From contig JAIXVG010000343.1 in NCBI GenBank assembly GCA_027483145.1, forward strand, positions 1-53,680: DNA of 53,680 bases, given 5' to 3'. The notes beneath the pieces were generated by a model. The model saw only the letters and a program-made list of their open reading frames with translations. It searched no databases and was not told the DNA's origin. Both the position numbers and the translations under genes were made by a program. Each line of letters begins with the position of its first letter. Position 1 is the stretch's first letter. Source of the stretch: Planctomyces sp. (GTDB taxonomy: Bacteria > Planctomycetota > Planctomycetia > Planctomycetales > Planctomycetaceae). Shown here piece by piece: positions 1 through 7,953 of the stretch.

Positions 1-1144
1 CTCGCCCCGCCCCACCCTGCCCCGCCCCGACCGTCCCTGCCCCGCCCCCAAGGGACGATCGCAATACTTGACGACTGTTGGCAAACAGCACGTTCAGGTC
101 GGTCCCCATTTTATTCAGCTCAGACCGCTTTAATTCAGCCACCCGCATGGTAACTGCAATCTGATACTCGCCAGGAACGCGAAGCTCGTTGACGATCAAC
201 CCCGATAAGGCGTCAGCTGCGCCAAACCGCCCGCCACCGATGCCACCCCCAAACCCACCGACGGCTCCCGTATCGAAGCTGTTTCCAACCCCGCCGTTTA
301 GAACACCCTGGTTCGAACCTGCAAAGCTGCCGGGACCTAACAGGCTCCCTTCCTGGTTGATGACTTCACCCCGAATGATATTCAGGATGTGAGCGGCTTC
401 CTCTTGATCCCGAGCCTGACCCCGCACCACGATCTTGAACGACATTGGAATCAGGTAAACTTTGCTGTTGGGGAACAGCTTTTGCAATTTTTGTTCTAGC
501 TTGCCATAGTCAACCCGTCGCTGATTGTCGGCGTTGGGGTCACGCACGACTTTCACCAGGTAGTTGAGTGGCTCAGGCACGTTTTCGAACCAGATCGTTA
601 ACGTGGTGGTGGCCGAGTTTCGCCCAACACCAATCACCGATAGCTCGCGTGGGCTGTACTGCAACACGTCGATGACCGTTGGGTCGGCGATTGCGATTCG
701 AACGACGTTAGCGCGAGTGATAATGATCTGGCTACGGCGTTCGATGACTTCCAAATCTTCGTAGCTGTTGGGCATCGCCTGAATGAGATGGTGCAACGCC
801 CGGGCCGACTGAGCTGTATTCTGAACTGGCTGGATAACGGCAGGAGCCGTATTCATCGCTCCAGCCCGCAATGCCCCTGCAGGAAGTTGCAGCATGGGGC
901 CCCCTGCCGGAGCCATCTCTGTTTCAGTATACGCAGCTTGGTCGGGTGGCAAGGGGAGTGATGGTTGTGCAAACGCCACTTCACCAAGGCCAATCGCCAA
1001 TAACCACGCCGATGATTTGGCAACCCATGCGGTCCAGGCTCGACGGCTTTTAGGCGAGGAAAGTCGCCCATCGACAGGCGTACGTCCCGCCAGTTGATCG
1101 GGGGGCGTTGCTGAAGTGGTCTCGAAGCAGGTCAGTTTCAACAT
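1..1144 (-). CDS. Pilus/type II-III secretion secretin, CpaC-like (3' end cut by window)
   Basis: The frame is open from the ATG at 1142-1144 (minus) to the window edge, about 381 codons, so the C-terminal secretin pore is missing. GGAG lies 9 bases before the ATG. Residues about 35-55 form a hydrophobic export signal ending in VAFAQ. After a Pro/Ala-rich linker comes the N-terminal domain of pilus-assembly secretins (RSQIIITRANVVRIAIADPTVIDVLQ, read in two parts), then a BON-like segment (KIVVRGQARDQEEAAHILNII), a Gly-rich linker and the start of the secretin domain (ELRVPGEYQIAVTMRVAEL). The family forms outer-membrane channels for type IV/Flp pili or secretion. No other pilus gene follows upstream; the neighbour is a small exported protein. 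The last visible residues are a Gly/Ala repeat encoded by a C-rich tract at 1-50. The family call is good; the exact system is unknown. Confidence 0.85.
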   Translation of the reverse strand, partial: MLKLTCFETTSATPPDQLAGRTPVDGRLSSPKSRRAWTAWVAKSSAWLLAIGLGEVAFAQPSLPLPPDQAAYTETEMAPAGGPMLQLPAGALRAGAMNTAPAVIQPVQNTAQSARALHHLIQAMPNSYEDLEVIERRSQIIITRANVVRIAIADPTVIDVLQYSPRELSVIGVGRNSATTTLTIWFENVPEPLNYLVKVVRDPNADNQRRVDYGKLEQKLQKLFPNSKVYLIPMSFKIVVRGQARDQEEAAHILNIIRGEVINQEGSLLGPGSFAGSNQGVLNGGVGNSFDTGAVGGFGGGIGGGRFGAADALSGLIVNELRVPGEYQIAVTMRVAELKRSELNKMGTDLNVLFANSRQVLRSSLGGGAGTVGAGQGGAGR

Positions 1145-1621
1145 CCAATGTCGCTCCTGTTTGCCTTCGTCTCAACCGCACAACTGACTCGTTGTACGAA
1201 AGCGAAGGTAAACATCTCTGGTGACCGTCATCCGTGCGTCACTTGCAGCAAGTCTTGATCGTCTATCAAAACCCGCTGGAAACCGATTTCGTCTCTCATC
1301 CATTCAAGGCGCATTCGATCTCCCGGCCAATTCATCGGCGCGACTGGATGTCGAAAGCTTGGGAAAATGGGATGTTCGGGCGCTAATCGCTTCGGAAAGT
1401 CAGCAGCAACCCGCAAGGTTTCTCAAGCACCGAAACCGAAGCCGAACAAGCAAAAATGCCCGTTGTCGAGAAACAGGTTCTTCATCCTGCTCGCCAACGG
1501 GCAATCGGTAATCTGTAGCGGTCGGGTCAAAAGTTACTGATGGCAGACCTTTCCTTAGGAGAGGTTGAGTCTAGACGTGGCTCACCCCCCAAGGCGTTAA
1601 ACTCAACTTAACCACAAAGGC
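1145..1621. other. Gene-free stretch with promoter region of the secretin gene
   Basis: No convincing gene is visible in this 477-base stretch. It should hold the promoter of the minus-strand secretin gene and the 3' end of the transcript from the small exported-protein gene, including the hairpin at 1457-1503. Short open frames here have no family features. Confidence 0.5.
1452..1503 (-). terminator. Rho-independent terminator after the Tyr-rich exported protein gene
   Basis: Arms TGCCCGTTG (1457-1465) and CAACGGGCA (1495-1503) pair perfectly. The stem continues after one mismatch through CGAG/CTCG and then CAGG/CCTG around an 8-base loop. Reading the minus strand, the stem is followed by five T (1456-1452). 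It sits about 120 bases after the stop codon of the minus-strand gene at 1622. Confidence 0.75.
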
Positions 1622-1996
1622 CTACCACGGGAAATTTGTATCCCGGTTGTAGACCGCCCGCCCCGGGTAGTACCACGGCGCGCGATAGTTGTAGTAGGGA
1701 AAGCGGTAGTGGCCGTGGACAGCAGACCGCTGAAAGCCCGTGCCAAAGTGATTGACGTAAGGATCACCCGAAACCAGGCCCTGCTCTCCACCGTAGTAAT
1801 AGTATGGAGAGCCAATTCTGGCGTCGTACCCACCGGGGGCATAGTACATCGATCCGCTGGCGTAACCGCTGTTGTAGCTTCCCCCTGTGGACGGGTATCC
1901 AGGGTAGGCTACCCCGTACTGGGCACTCGCTTCGTTAGAAGCCATCCCTGCTAAAAGGACCATTGAGACTGCAATCGCTACTGCTTTTACTCTCAT
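1622..1996 (-). CDS. Small exported Tyr/Gly-rich protein, function unknown
   Basis: The product has 124 residues. A clear signal peptide covers residues 1-26 (MRVKAVAIAVSMVLLAGMAS, cleavage near ASAQ). The mature part is rich in Tyr, Gly, Pro and Ser with short YYYY and PYYNY runs and no known domain. GGAG lies 6 bases before the ATG. Small secreted aromatic-rich proteins like this are common in planctomycetes and may belong to the cell surface, which is inference. A strong hairpin terminator follows, so the gene is probably transcribed alone. Not recognised as a named family. Confidence 0.75.
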   Translation of the reverse strand: MRVKAVAIAVSMVLLAGMASNEASAQYGVAYPGYPSTGGSYNSGYASGSMYYAPGGYDARIGSPYYYYGGEQGLVSGDPYVNHFGTGFQRSAVHGHYRFPYYNYRAPWYYPGRAVYNRDTNFPW

Positions 1997-2384
1997 CCCA
2001 TTCTCCGATCAGAATTCTCTCGTGCCCAAACTCCGCGTTACCCTGCAGGACAATTACTGCTGGAACCCATGCAGGGAGGTCTTTGCTGAGTCAATGCCTG
2101 ACCGGTTAATACCGCGCCGAGGCTGCTTTACACCTAAACTCTAAACCACGAACGATTCGACGCCGGATGCAATCGGCGGTTTTTGCAGGAATTGGCCATC
2201 GAGTTGAAGGATTGTTCCTGAAACATCTGTTGGTGAAGCAGCGCAGTTGTTCTTAGAAAAGCATGGGTGCATTGGCCTGGCCGTCGATATATCGAGGCAG
2301 GGAAATGGATGTTGTTGCGCTGTTAACCATTCTCTGCTCCGCTTTGCAAACTAATGACGCGTCCAGGGACTGGAGGCCTAATTC
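1997..2384. other. Divergent intergenic region
   Basis: 388 bases between two divergent genes for small exported proteins, so it should contain both promoters. A small hairpin at 2161-2178 (CGCCG/CGGCG, 8-base loop) followed by TTTTT on the plus strand resembles a terminator, but no plus-strand gene lies upstream; it may end a short RNA or be chance. Confidence 0.4.
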
Positions 2385-2912
2385 ATGATTAACTTAATCG
2401 CCGCTGAAGTGGCATTGTGCGTTTCCATGCAGGTCGGAATGCCCGCCCCAGCCGAAGCTCCGGGATACCCTGCTTTGGGTAACGCCTTTGGACAGTCTGG
2501 GGTCGAAGGCCAATTCGAACAGCGATACCCGTTCGATAGTCACCAGAACTGGGTCCATGGTTATCACCAGGAGATTCCAGCTTACGGCGGCCACGTCTTC
2601 TTTCGGCCTTACAACTACAAAGACGTATTGTCGCAATCGCAAACGTCAGCAGGTTGGGGCCAGCCACCTACAATGCCTTATTCGCAGCAGTTCTGGCACA
2701 AGTACCAGGACCAGGCGACCATGCTGAAGATGAGTCACAGCCAGCCTACGATGCCAATGGTCCCCTACGGTCAGATGCAACCCGCAATGACCGGCTACTA
2801 CTACGGCGGGCAACCTGTTCAGCAGGAGATCGCTCCAGTCGGAGCGTATGAGAATCAGCCACCTGCTGCCGTGGCACCCTCAACCGGCACCCGGTTTCCA
2901 ATCGCACCGTAG
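2385..2912 (+). CDS. Hypothetical exported Pro/Gln/Tyr-rich protein
   Basis: The product has 175 residues. GGAGG sits 8 bases before the ATG, which supports the start. The N-terminus (MINLIAAEVALCVSMQVGMP) could be a short signal or hydrophobic anchor, but it lacks the positive charges of a classic signal peptide. The rest is rich in Pro, Gln, Tyr, Gly and Met (YGQMQPAMTGYYYGGQP), with no recognisable domain and probably little fixed structure. It lies divergent to another aromatic-rich small protein gene and convergent with the DUF1592 gene. The good ribosome site and the hairpin after the stop support a real gene. Function unknown. Confidence 0.65.
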   Translation: MINLIAAEVALCVSMQVGMPAPAEAPGYPALGNAFGQSGVEGQFEQRYPFDSHQNWVHGYHQEIPAYGGHVFFRPYNYKDVLSQSQTSAGWGQPPTMPYSQQFWHKYQDQATMLKMSHSQPTMPMVPYGQMQPAMTGYYYGGQPVQQEIAPVGAYENQPPAAVAPSTGTRFPIAP

Positions 2913-2942
2913 GAATTGGCCGCGAAACACATTGTTGTATTC

Positions 2943-2987
2943 AACGGGCGTCCGTCAACCAGGTTGATGGAACGCCCGTTCTGCTTT
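2943..2987 (+). terminator. Probable terminator between convergent genes
   Basis: Arms AACGGGCGT (2943-2951) and ACGCCCGTT (2972-2980) pair perfectly and enclose a second stem TCAAC/GTTGA. The plus strand then reads CTGCTTT, a weak T tract. It lies 30 bases after the stop of the plus-strand gene and about 70 bases beyond the stop of the convergent DUF1592 gene, so it could serve both. Confidence 0.6.
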
Positions 2988-3048
2988 AGTGCTCGCTGTA
3001 AGCAACAAACTTCCTGTATGGAAGCTGTACATCAACAGTGCTGCCATA

Positions 3049-5712
3049 TCAACGGTTTCGAAAACTATCCGACGTCGCACAAAACTCGATCAACGAAATC
3101 AAGGTATAGTCGTTCGCCTTCATGTGCTTGACTGCCGCTTGTACGGTTGGAGTGTCGCCCACTGTCAACTCCCTCCCAAGCGAGTACGTTAGCAGCTTCT
3201 CTGCCAGACACTTCAGAAACAAGTCTTCCTTAGTCAGCAGAGCCTGCCGTAAACCGGTTACCCCGGTAATGGGGGTCCCATCTGGCAGCTTCGAGCTGGC
3301 ATCGATGGCCGGGTCCCCAGGTTCAACGCGGCCCCGATAACCAAACCCCTCATGCGTGCGGTACTCACCAGCCGCATTGAAGTTCTCAAGTGCAAAGCCA
3401 AGGGGATCAATCTTGTTGTGGCAGCGGGCGCATTGGGCTAGAGTCCGATGAATTTCCAGTCGCTGCCGGACGGTCGCTTTATCGAGCCCGGGGACTTTGG
3501 GAGCGATATCACCCGCGTTCGCAACAGGCAGTCCCGGGTCTTGTCCTAGAAGATTCTTCATGACCCACGTCCCTCGCTTGACGGGAGAGGTTCGTGTTCC
3601 GTTGGAAGTGATTGATAGAATACTGGCCTGGGTCACAATTCCTCCCCGCTCGACCCCTTCCGGAACCTTGACCTTTCGAAACGCGTCCCCGTGCACATCG
3701 GGAATGCCATAATGGCGAGCCATTCGCTCGTTGATGACGACAAAGTCGCTACTTACAAAGTTCATCACGTTCAAGTTGTCGTTCAGAATCGTTCGAAAAA
3801 ACTCGCGAGATTCAGCCACAATCGATAGCTCCAAATGTCGATCGTAACGAGCATACAAATCCTTTGCGGGAGGATTCGACCCCACTTCGCGCAGTCCCAA
3901 CCATTGGTCGACAAAGCCCTTGACGAAGCGGTCAGCCTTAGGGCTGGCCAGCATTCGCTTGATCTGCTGTTTCACCACCTTGTCGTCAGCCAGTCGATTC
4001 TCTTTGGCCAATTCCAGCATCTCGTCATCTGGCAGCGACGACCACAAAAAGTAGGACAACCTGCTGGCATATTCATACGGCGACAACCGACCTTCAATTG
4101 AGCCTTTAGCCGCCGCTGCTCCATCAGGTGATTGTTCTGCCATATACAAGAAGTGAGGTGACGCCAGCACCGCCACCAGCGAAAGCTTCATCGCGTCGAC
4201 AAAATCGCTTCCCTGGTCGCGAGCCGTTTCGTAAAGCTTCAACTTTGTCGCCACTTCGTCCTTTGTCACCGGACGGCGATAGGCCTTCGGCATAAATCGC
4301 TCAAGTGTCTTCTGAGCATAGCCACGCTCGGCCTTAACCAACTGAGTGGTCGACTTCGCCTTGGGAAACGGCTCAGGGAAAATCGCCAAATGGCTCAGGG
4401 GTGGCCAGGCAGCCTGTGCAGCCAGCTTAGAAGCTTTTGGTTTCTTGGTGTTACCAGTCGTAGCCGCAGCCGCGGCGTTTGCTGTTTCAAAAACTGGTCC
4501 TTCCAGCTCAATCCAGTCAACATAGACTTCTGGGCGCGCGAACGCGTCGTGACCAATCATCCAGAAGTTCTCCACCACCGACGGAACATCATAAGCATAC
4601 TCCAGAAAGACCCCGGCCGACTCGGCCGTGAAGTAGGTCTGAAATTCGAAGACCTCCGGCGAGGATTCCTTCGCAGAGACATCAAACTCAGCGATGGTCG
4701 CTGGTTGAGGGCCCAGTTGCACAACCAGCTTTAGTCGCGGGGGACCATAGCCATAGTTCGGGTCAACTTCGAAATGTTTCAGGTCGTTGTCGAATGCTTC
4801 TCGGTGCCAGCGCTCGCCGTTCGGGTTCTCTTTGTTTTGCTGGTCAAACCGGGCCTGCAGTATGGCTTTGGCACTGGTGACCACTTCCGTGCGGCCAGGA
4901 GTTCTTCCATAAGTACGCAGACGAACGATGTAGTTTCCAGCTTCGGGAACCCTGAAATCGCGGACACCAATTCCCTTATCCCATGACGGGTGATGGATCT
5001 TCTTGAATCCGTTCACCAGCGGGTTATTTCCTGCGTTCACGATCGGGTTGTTCTTGTCATCAATGCGTATCCGGGTCGAGTCGTCAGCAGCACCGTTATC
5101 AACTTCGAACCGCCACTTAATGGCGTCAGGCCGGGGTGCTGTCACAATCGCCCGGTCGAGAATCTGCTGGGCTGCTGCCACGTGCAGTTCCATTTGCAGC
5201 GGGCTGAACGACAGGGTCTTTCCATTGTTATCAAACCCGCCAGCCGCGGGATCGAGCGGGAACATCGACACATCGAAGTCGACGTTCAGTAAGTCCTTGA
5301 TCGTATACTTGTATTCGTTGCGATTCAGTCGCCGCATGACAATCGTTTGGCTCTGGCCTGCTTGTTCGGCAGCAACCAATTGAGCAGTAATCCAATCGAT
5401 AATGGCGGCTGCTTCATCTGGTGTCGGTTGCGGCTCCCCTTCAGGAGGCATTTCGTGGCCACCCAGCACATTCAGCACTTCGCCCCACTTTTCACGGACG
5501 GCTCGGTCTGCAAAATCGTTCGGAAGCTTTTCCCCCAGTTTGAAACTCGACTCCTTCGAATCGGGCCCGTGGCACTTCAGGCAATACTGGTCAAAGAATG
5601 GTTTGGTCCGTGCGAATCCCCGTTCATCTGGGGTAAACGCCGACTCACCAGCCATCGCCGACACAATGGAAAGCGAACCAACGCAAACGGCAAGTAAGCT
5701 TCGCAGAAACAT
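3049..5712 (-). CDS. DUF1592-type planctomycete cytochrome c protein
   Basis: The product has 887 residues, with a signal peptide (residues 1-22, ending SAMAG) and a c-type heme motif C44-LK-C47-H48 in the N-terminal planctomycete cytochrome c domain. The DUF1587 region follows (RRLNRNEYKYTIKDLL), then a carbohydrate-binding-like insert, DUF1595, DUF1592 (YEYASRLSYFLWSSLPDDEM), DUF1588 with a second heme motif C761-AR-C764-H765 (HNKIDPLGFALENF) and a C-terminal DUF1585. These large exported proteins are highly expanded in planctomycetes, usually next to a DUF1552 gene; roles in extracytoplasmic redox or polymer use are proposed, not proven. Here no DUF1552 partner is adjacent: the 3' neighbour is convergent and the 5' side carries a MITE-like element. 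The family call is firm; the function is unknown. Confidence 0.93.
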   Translation of the reverse strand: MFLRSLLAVCVGSLSIVSAMAGESAFTPDERGFARTKPFFDQYCLKCHGPDSKESSFKLGEKLPNDFADRAVREKWGEVLNVLGGHEMPPEGEPQPTPDEAAAIIDWITAQLVAAEQAGQSQTIVMRRLNRNEYKYTIKDLLNVDFDVSMFPLDPAAGGFDNNGKTLSFSPLQMELHVAAAQQILDRAIVTAPRPDAIKWRFEVDNGAADDSTRIRIDDKNNPIVNAGNNPLVNGFKKIHHPSWDKGIGVRDFRVPEAGNYIVRLRTYGRTPGRTEVVTSAKAILQARFDQQNKENPNGERWHREAFDNDLKHFEVDPNYGYGPPRLKLVVQLGPQPATIAEFDVSAKESSPEVFEFQTYFTAESAGVFLEYAYDVPSVVENFWMIGHDAFARPEVYVDWIELEGPVFETANAAAAATTGNTKKPKASKLAAQAAWPPLSHLAIFPEPFPKAKSTTQLVKAERGYAQKTLERFMPKAYRRPVTKDEVATKLKLYETARDQGSDFVDAMKLSLVAVLASPHFLYMAEQSPDGAAAAKGSIEGRLSPYEYASRLSYFLWSSLPDDEMLELAKENRLADDKVVKQQIKRMLASPKADRFVKGFVDQWLGLREVGSNPPAKDLYARYDRHLELSIVAESREFFRTILNDNLNVMNFVSSDFVVINERMARHYGIPDVHGDAFRKVKVPEGVERGGIVTQASILSITSNGTRTSPVKRGTWVMKNLLGQDPGLPVANAGDIAPKVPGLDKATVRQRLEIHRTLAQCARCHNKIDPLGFALENFNAAGEYRTHEGFGYRGRVEPGDPAIDASSKLPDGTPITGVTGLRQALLTKEDLFLKCLAEKLLTYSLGRELTVGDTPTVQAAVKHMKANDYTLISLIEFCATSDSFRNR

Positions 5713-5784
5713 GATGTTGTCCGATGACGAGTGTTTGTCGAATGAATCAGATGAGTCGAAAGAGATTTCGATGTTAGATTGAGC

Positions 5785-5878
5785 TTAGAGCCTATCCGAA
5801 AACCGGTTGTGCTTGTTCGAAAACTCCATTGTTTCAGGGGTACGATCCATGCGTCAGAGGTTTTCGGATAAGTTCTTA
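5785..5878. mobile_element. 88-bp MITE-like element with TTA target duplication
   Basis: Inverted ends GAGCCTATCCGAAAACC (5788-5804) and the complement of GAACTTATCCGAAAACC (5859-5875) match at 15 of 17 positions, the inner 12 perfectly. The element is directly flanked by TTA on both sides (5785-5787 and 5876-5878), a 3-base duplication of TNA type. That is the target pattern of some IS5-family groups. It has no coding capacity. It lies between the starts/ends of the DUF1592 gene and pth. The IS5 link is inference from end sequence and target size. Confidence 0.6.
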
Positions 5879-5920
5879 TGGTCAGATGTTCGATTTCGTG
5901 GCAGGCAGCAATCGGCAAGT

Positions 5921-6583
5921 CTAACCCTCACTGTTGACTCGGTTCATGGCCAATTGGGTCCCCAACTGCAACCAGTCTTCCACCCCTTGCACCGCTCGCA
6001 GAATCGCATTCGTCACTGGTTCGTATTCCGATTTCGCAAAGCGGCCCAGCACATAGTTCGTTGCAACCACCCCTTCCGGCGGTCGCCCCACACCGAACCG
6101 CAGTCGCGGTACGTCAGGCGTGGCCAGACAGGCAATGATATTCGCTAGCCCCTTCTGCCCGCCAGCACTTCCGCTGCCACGCAACCGCAACTGACCTAGC
6201 GGCAAGTTCATGTCATCGCAAATCACCAAAAGGTCGGAGGGTGGAATCTGATAGAACTTGGCAGCCGCCTGAACGCTTCGGCCACTCAGGTTCATGTATG
6301 TTTCAGGGCAAAGCAGCAGCACCCGTTGTCCCTGCACGTTCACCTCTGCCAGTTGCCCTTCAAACTTCTTTTTCGATTGGCCAGCAAAGTGTCGCGTGGC
6401 AAAGGCCGAGACCACATCAAACCCAATGTTGTGACGCGTCCCATCATATTCCGGCCCTGGGTTCCCTAAGCCTACAACCAACTTCCACGCACTCGCTCCT
6501 TGCTCCCCCAATCGATATTCCTCTTTCGTAAGTTGGGTTCCAGGCGGCCGATTTTCGATGAGGGCCGCAACGTTTGCCGACAC
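5921..6583 (-). CDS. pth: Peptidyl-tRNA hydrolase
   Basis: The product has 220 residues from a GTG start and releases tRNA from peptidyl-tRNAs that drop off the ribosome. Family marks are VVGLGNPG (N41), TRHNIGF (catalytic H51), YMNLSG (N98) and ICDDMNLPLG (catalytic-support Asp 123/124). At the position of the E. coli His-Asn pair in the GGHNGL loop this protein has GGQKGL (Q143, K144), an unusual variant. The first 32 residues are an extension beyond the normal start of the fold; no better ATG exists in frame, so GTG at 6583 is tentative and lacks a clear ribosome site. It lies downstream of rplY, the usual pair, but a strong terminator separates them, so pth probably has its own promoter in 6584-6780. 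Confidence 0.93.
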   Translation of the reverse strand: MSANVAALIENRPPGTQLTKEEYRLGEQGASAWKLVVGLGNPGPEYDGTRHNIGFDVVSAFATRHFAGQSKKKFEGQLAEVNVQGQRVLLLCPETYMNLSGRSVQAAAKFYQIPPSDLLVICDDMNLPLGQLRLRGSGSAGGQKGLANIIACLATPDVPRLRFGVGRPPEGVVATNYVLGRFAKSEYEPVTNAILRAVQGVEDWLQLGTQLAMNRVNSEG

Positions 6584-6779
6584 GGAACTTCAGGGCTGCG
6601 TGAACTCGCTACTCCCTTCCCCGCGAAGCCCCTCTTTTGAGACCTCTCAACAGTATCTTGGGGCGCGGGTCACGTCAGGCGTCTCGCGATCTCTTACCCC
6701 AGATTGCACTCCAACTGTTCGTTGCAAATCAAGGCATAGGCCGTCGTTCATCTTCACGGAAGCATCTTCTACTCTCAAC

Positions 6780-6808
6780 AAAAAAGCCCATGGTTTCCCA
6801 TGGGCTTT
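6780..6808 (-). terminator. Strong Rho-independent terminator after rplY
   Basis: Arms AAAGCCCATGG (6783-6793) and CCATGGGCTTT (6798-6808) pair perfectly over 11 bases around a TTTC loop. On the minus strand the stem ends in a T run (6785-6780). It lies 55 bases after the rplY stop and about 200 bases before the pth start. Confidence 0.9.
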
Positions 6809-6862
6809 CTCAATTTCAAGTTTGCGATTCCCCTCGACTCAAGCGAAGGGACGCCAGCCTGA

Positions 6863-7516
6863 TTACTTCTTCTTAGCGTCCTTGGCAGGTTCAGCCGCAG
6901 CCGCTTCACCCGGCTTCTTGCCAACAACTTCAGGCTCTGCAGGGGCCGCCACCGCATCGAGAGCGCGAGTGTTGACCTGAACGACGTGCACGATGATAGC
7001 GTCGGCTGGAGTATGAACGTGGGCACTCTTTGGGAGTGGCAGGTCACGCACATAGATCGCCTGACCGAGACCTAATGCACCAATCTTGACGGTGATCACG
7101 CTCGGGATTTCGTACGCCAATACGTCGATCTGCACATGGTGAATCGGCTGCTCAAGCACACCGCCACTCAGGACGCCAGGAGCAGTCCCCTTGAGTTCGA
7201 TGGGGACATCGACGTTGACCCGCTCGTTTGGATCAACACGGAAGAGATCAACGTGAATGATCTCGGAACCCATTGCATCCCACTGGATGTCTTTGATGAC
7301 TGCCTTGTCGTGCTTGCCATCCACATCCAAATCGACGACACGCACACCACCGCGAATCAATGAGTTCAGCTCGGTTTCACCGACCGTCACGGACTGAACT
7401 GGTTGCTTGTGGCCATAAACATTCGCAGGAATTCGCCCCGCCCATCGCAACCGACGGCTTTCGGCAGAACCCAACTTGCTTCGATTTGTCGCAGTCAATA
7501 ACGCGTCGGCGCTCAT
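6863..7516 (-). CDS. rplY: 50S ribosomal protein L25, CTC form
   Basis: The product has 217 residues. It is the long L25/CTC type: an N-terminal 5S rRNA-binding L25 domain (residues about 5-95; RIPANVYGHKQPVQSV, VIKDIQWDAMGSEIIHVDLFRV) followed by the TL5/CTC beta domain (about 100-185) and a Lys/Ala/Pro-rich tail ending KDAKKK. It binds 5S rRNA in the large ribosomal subunit; the CTC form is also linked to stress in other bacteria. The ATG at 7514-7516 is used. It heads a minus-strand unit with pth downstream, but a terminator intervenes. The divergent gene at 7954 shares the upstream region. Confidence 0.95.
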   Translation of the reverse strand: MSADALLTATNRSKLGSAESRRLRWAGRIPANVYGHKQPVQSVTVGETELNSLIRGGVRVVDLDVDGKHDKAVIKDIQWDAMGSEIIHVDLFRVDPNERVNVDVPIELKGTAPGVLSGGVLEQPIHHVQIDVLAYEIPSVITVKIGALGLGQAIYVRDLPLPKSAHVHTPADAIIVHVVQVNTRALDAVAAPAEPEVVGKKPGEAAAAEPAKDAKKK

Positions 7517-7953
7517 GATACAGGCTAGCTCGCTTCAAACAGGCATTCTTCAGGTTAATCGGCAATGCAAATCGCACCTCAGGCGGGCAAATCTCCCCCC
7601 TAAAACGCGAGTCCCGCAGTGTATCCGGGCCGATCCCCCCCTGCAACTGGCCGCCAGAACTTGCTGCGTGACCCCCTCAGCCGCCCGATCGCCCGCCGTT
7701 GTGTGGACGAAAGCGTGTTCGCCGGTATAGTCTGCGAAACCCTTCTTTTCGAAGTTACTTCACGCCAGTCGGTCGTGTTGCACTCGATTTCGCGACACCT
7801 TCGTTGCCCCCTTAAGTCCCTGTTTTGCCGTTGTCAGCCGGTTGAACTTGGTTAAACTTGCAGGTTGAGCAGTCTGCGTAAGTCTTGCGATTTTAATGGC
7901 TTGGGTAAACCAGCGATCCCGCCGGTCCGTCTTTTCACCATGTCAGGCCGAAT
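7517..7953. other. Divergent promoter region of rplY and the GWGW protein gene
   Basis: 437 bases without a convincing gene, between two divergent genes. No clear hairpin or repeat was seen; both promoters should lie here. Confidence 0.5.

Noticed and set aside
1221-1511. 96-codon plus-strand frame
   Set aside because: It overlaps the minus-strand terminator hairpin and has no coding signs.
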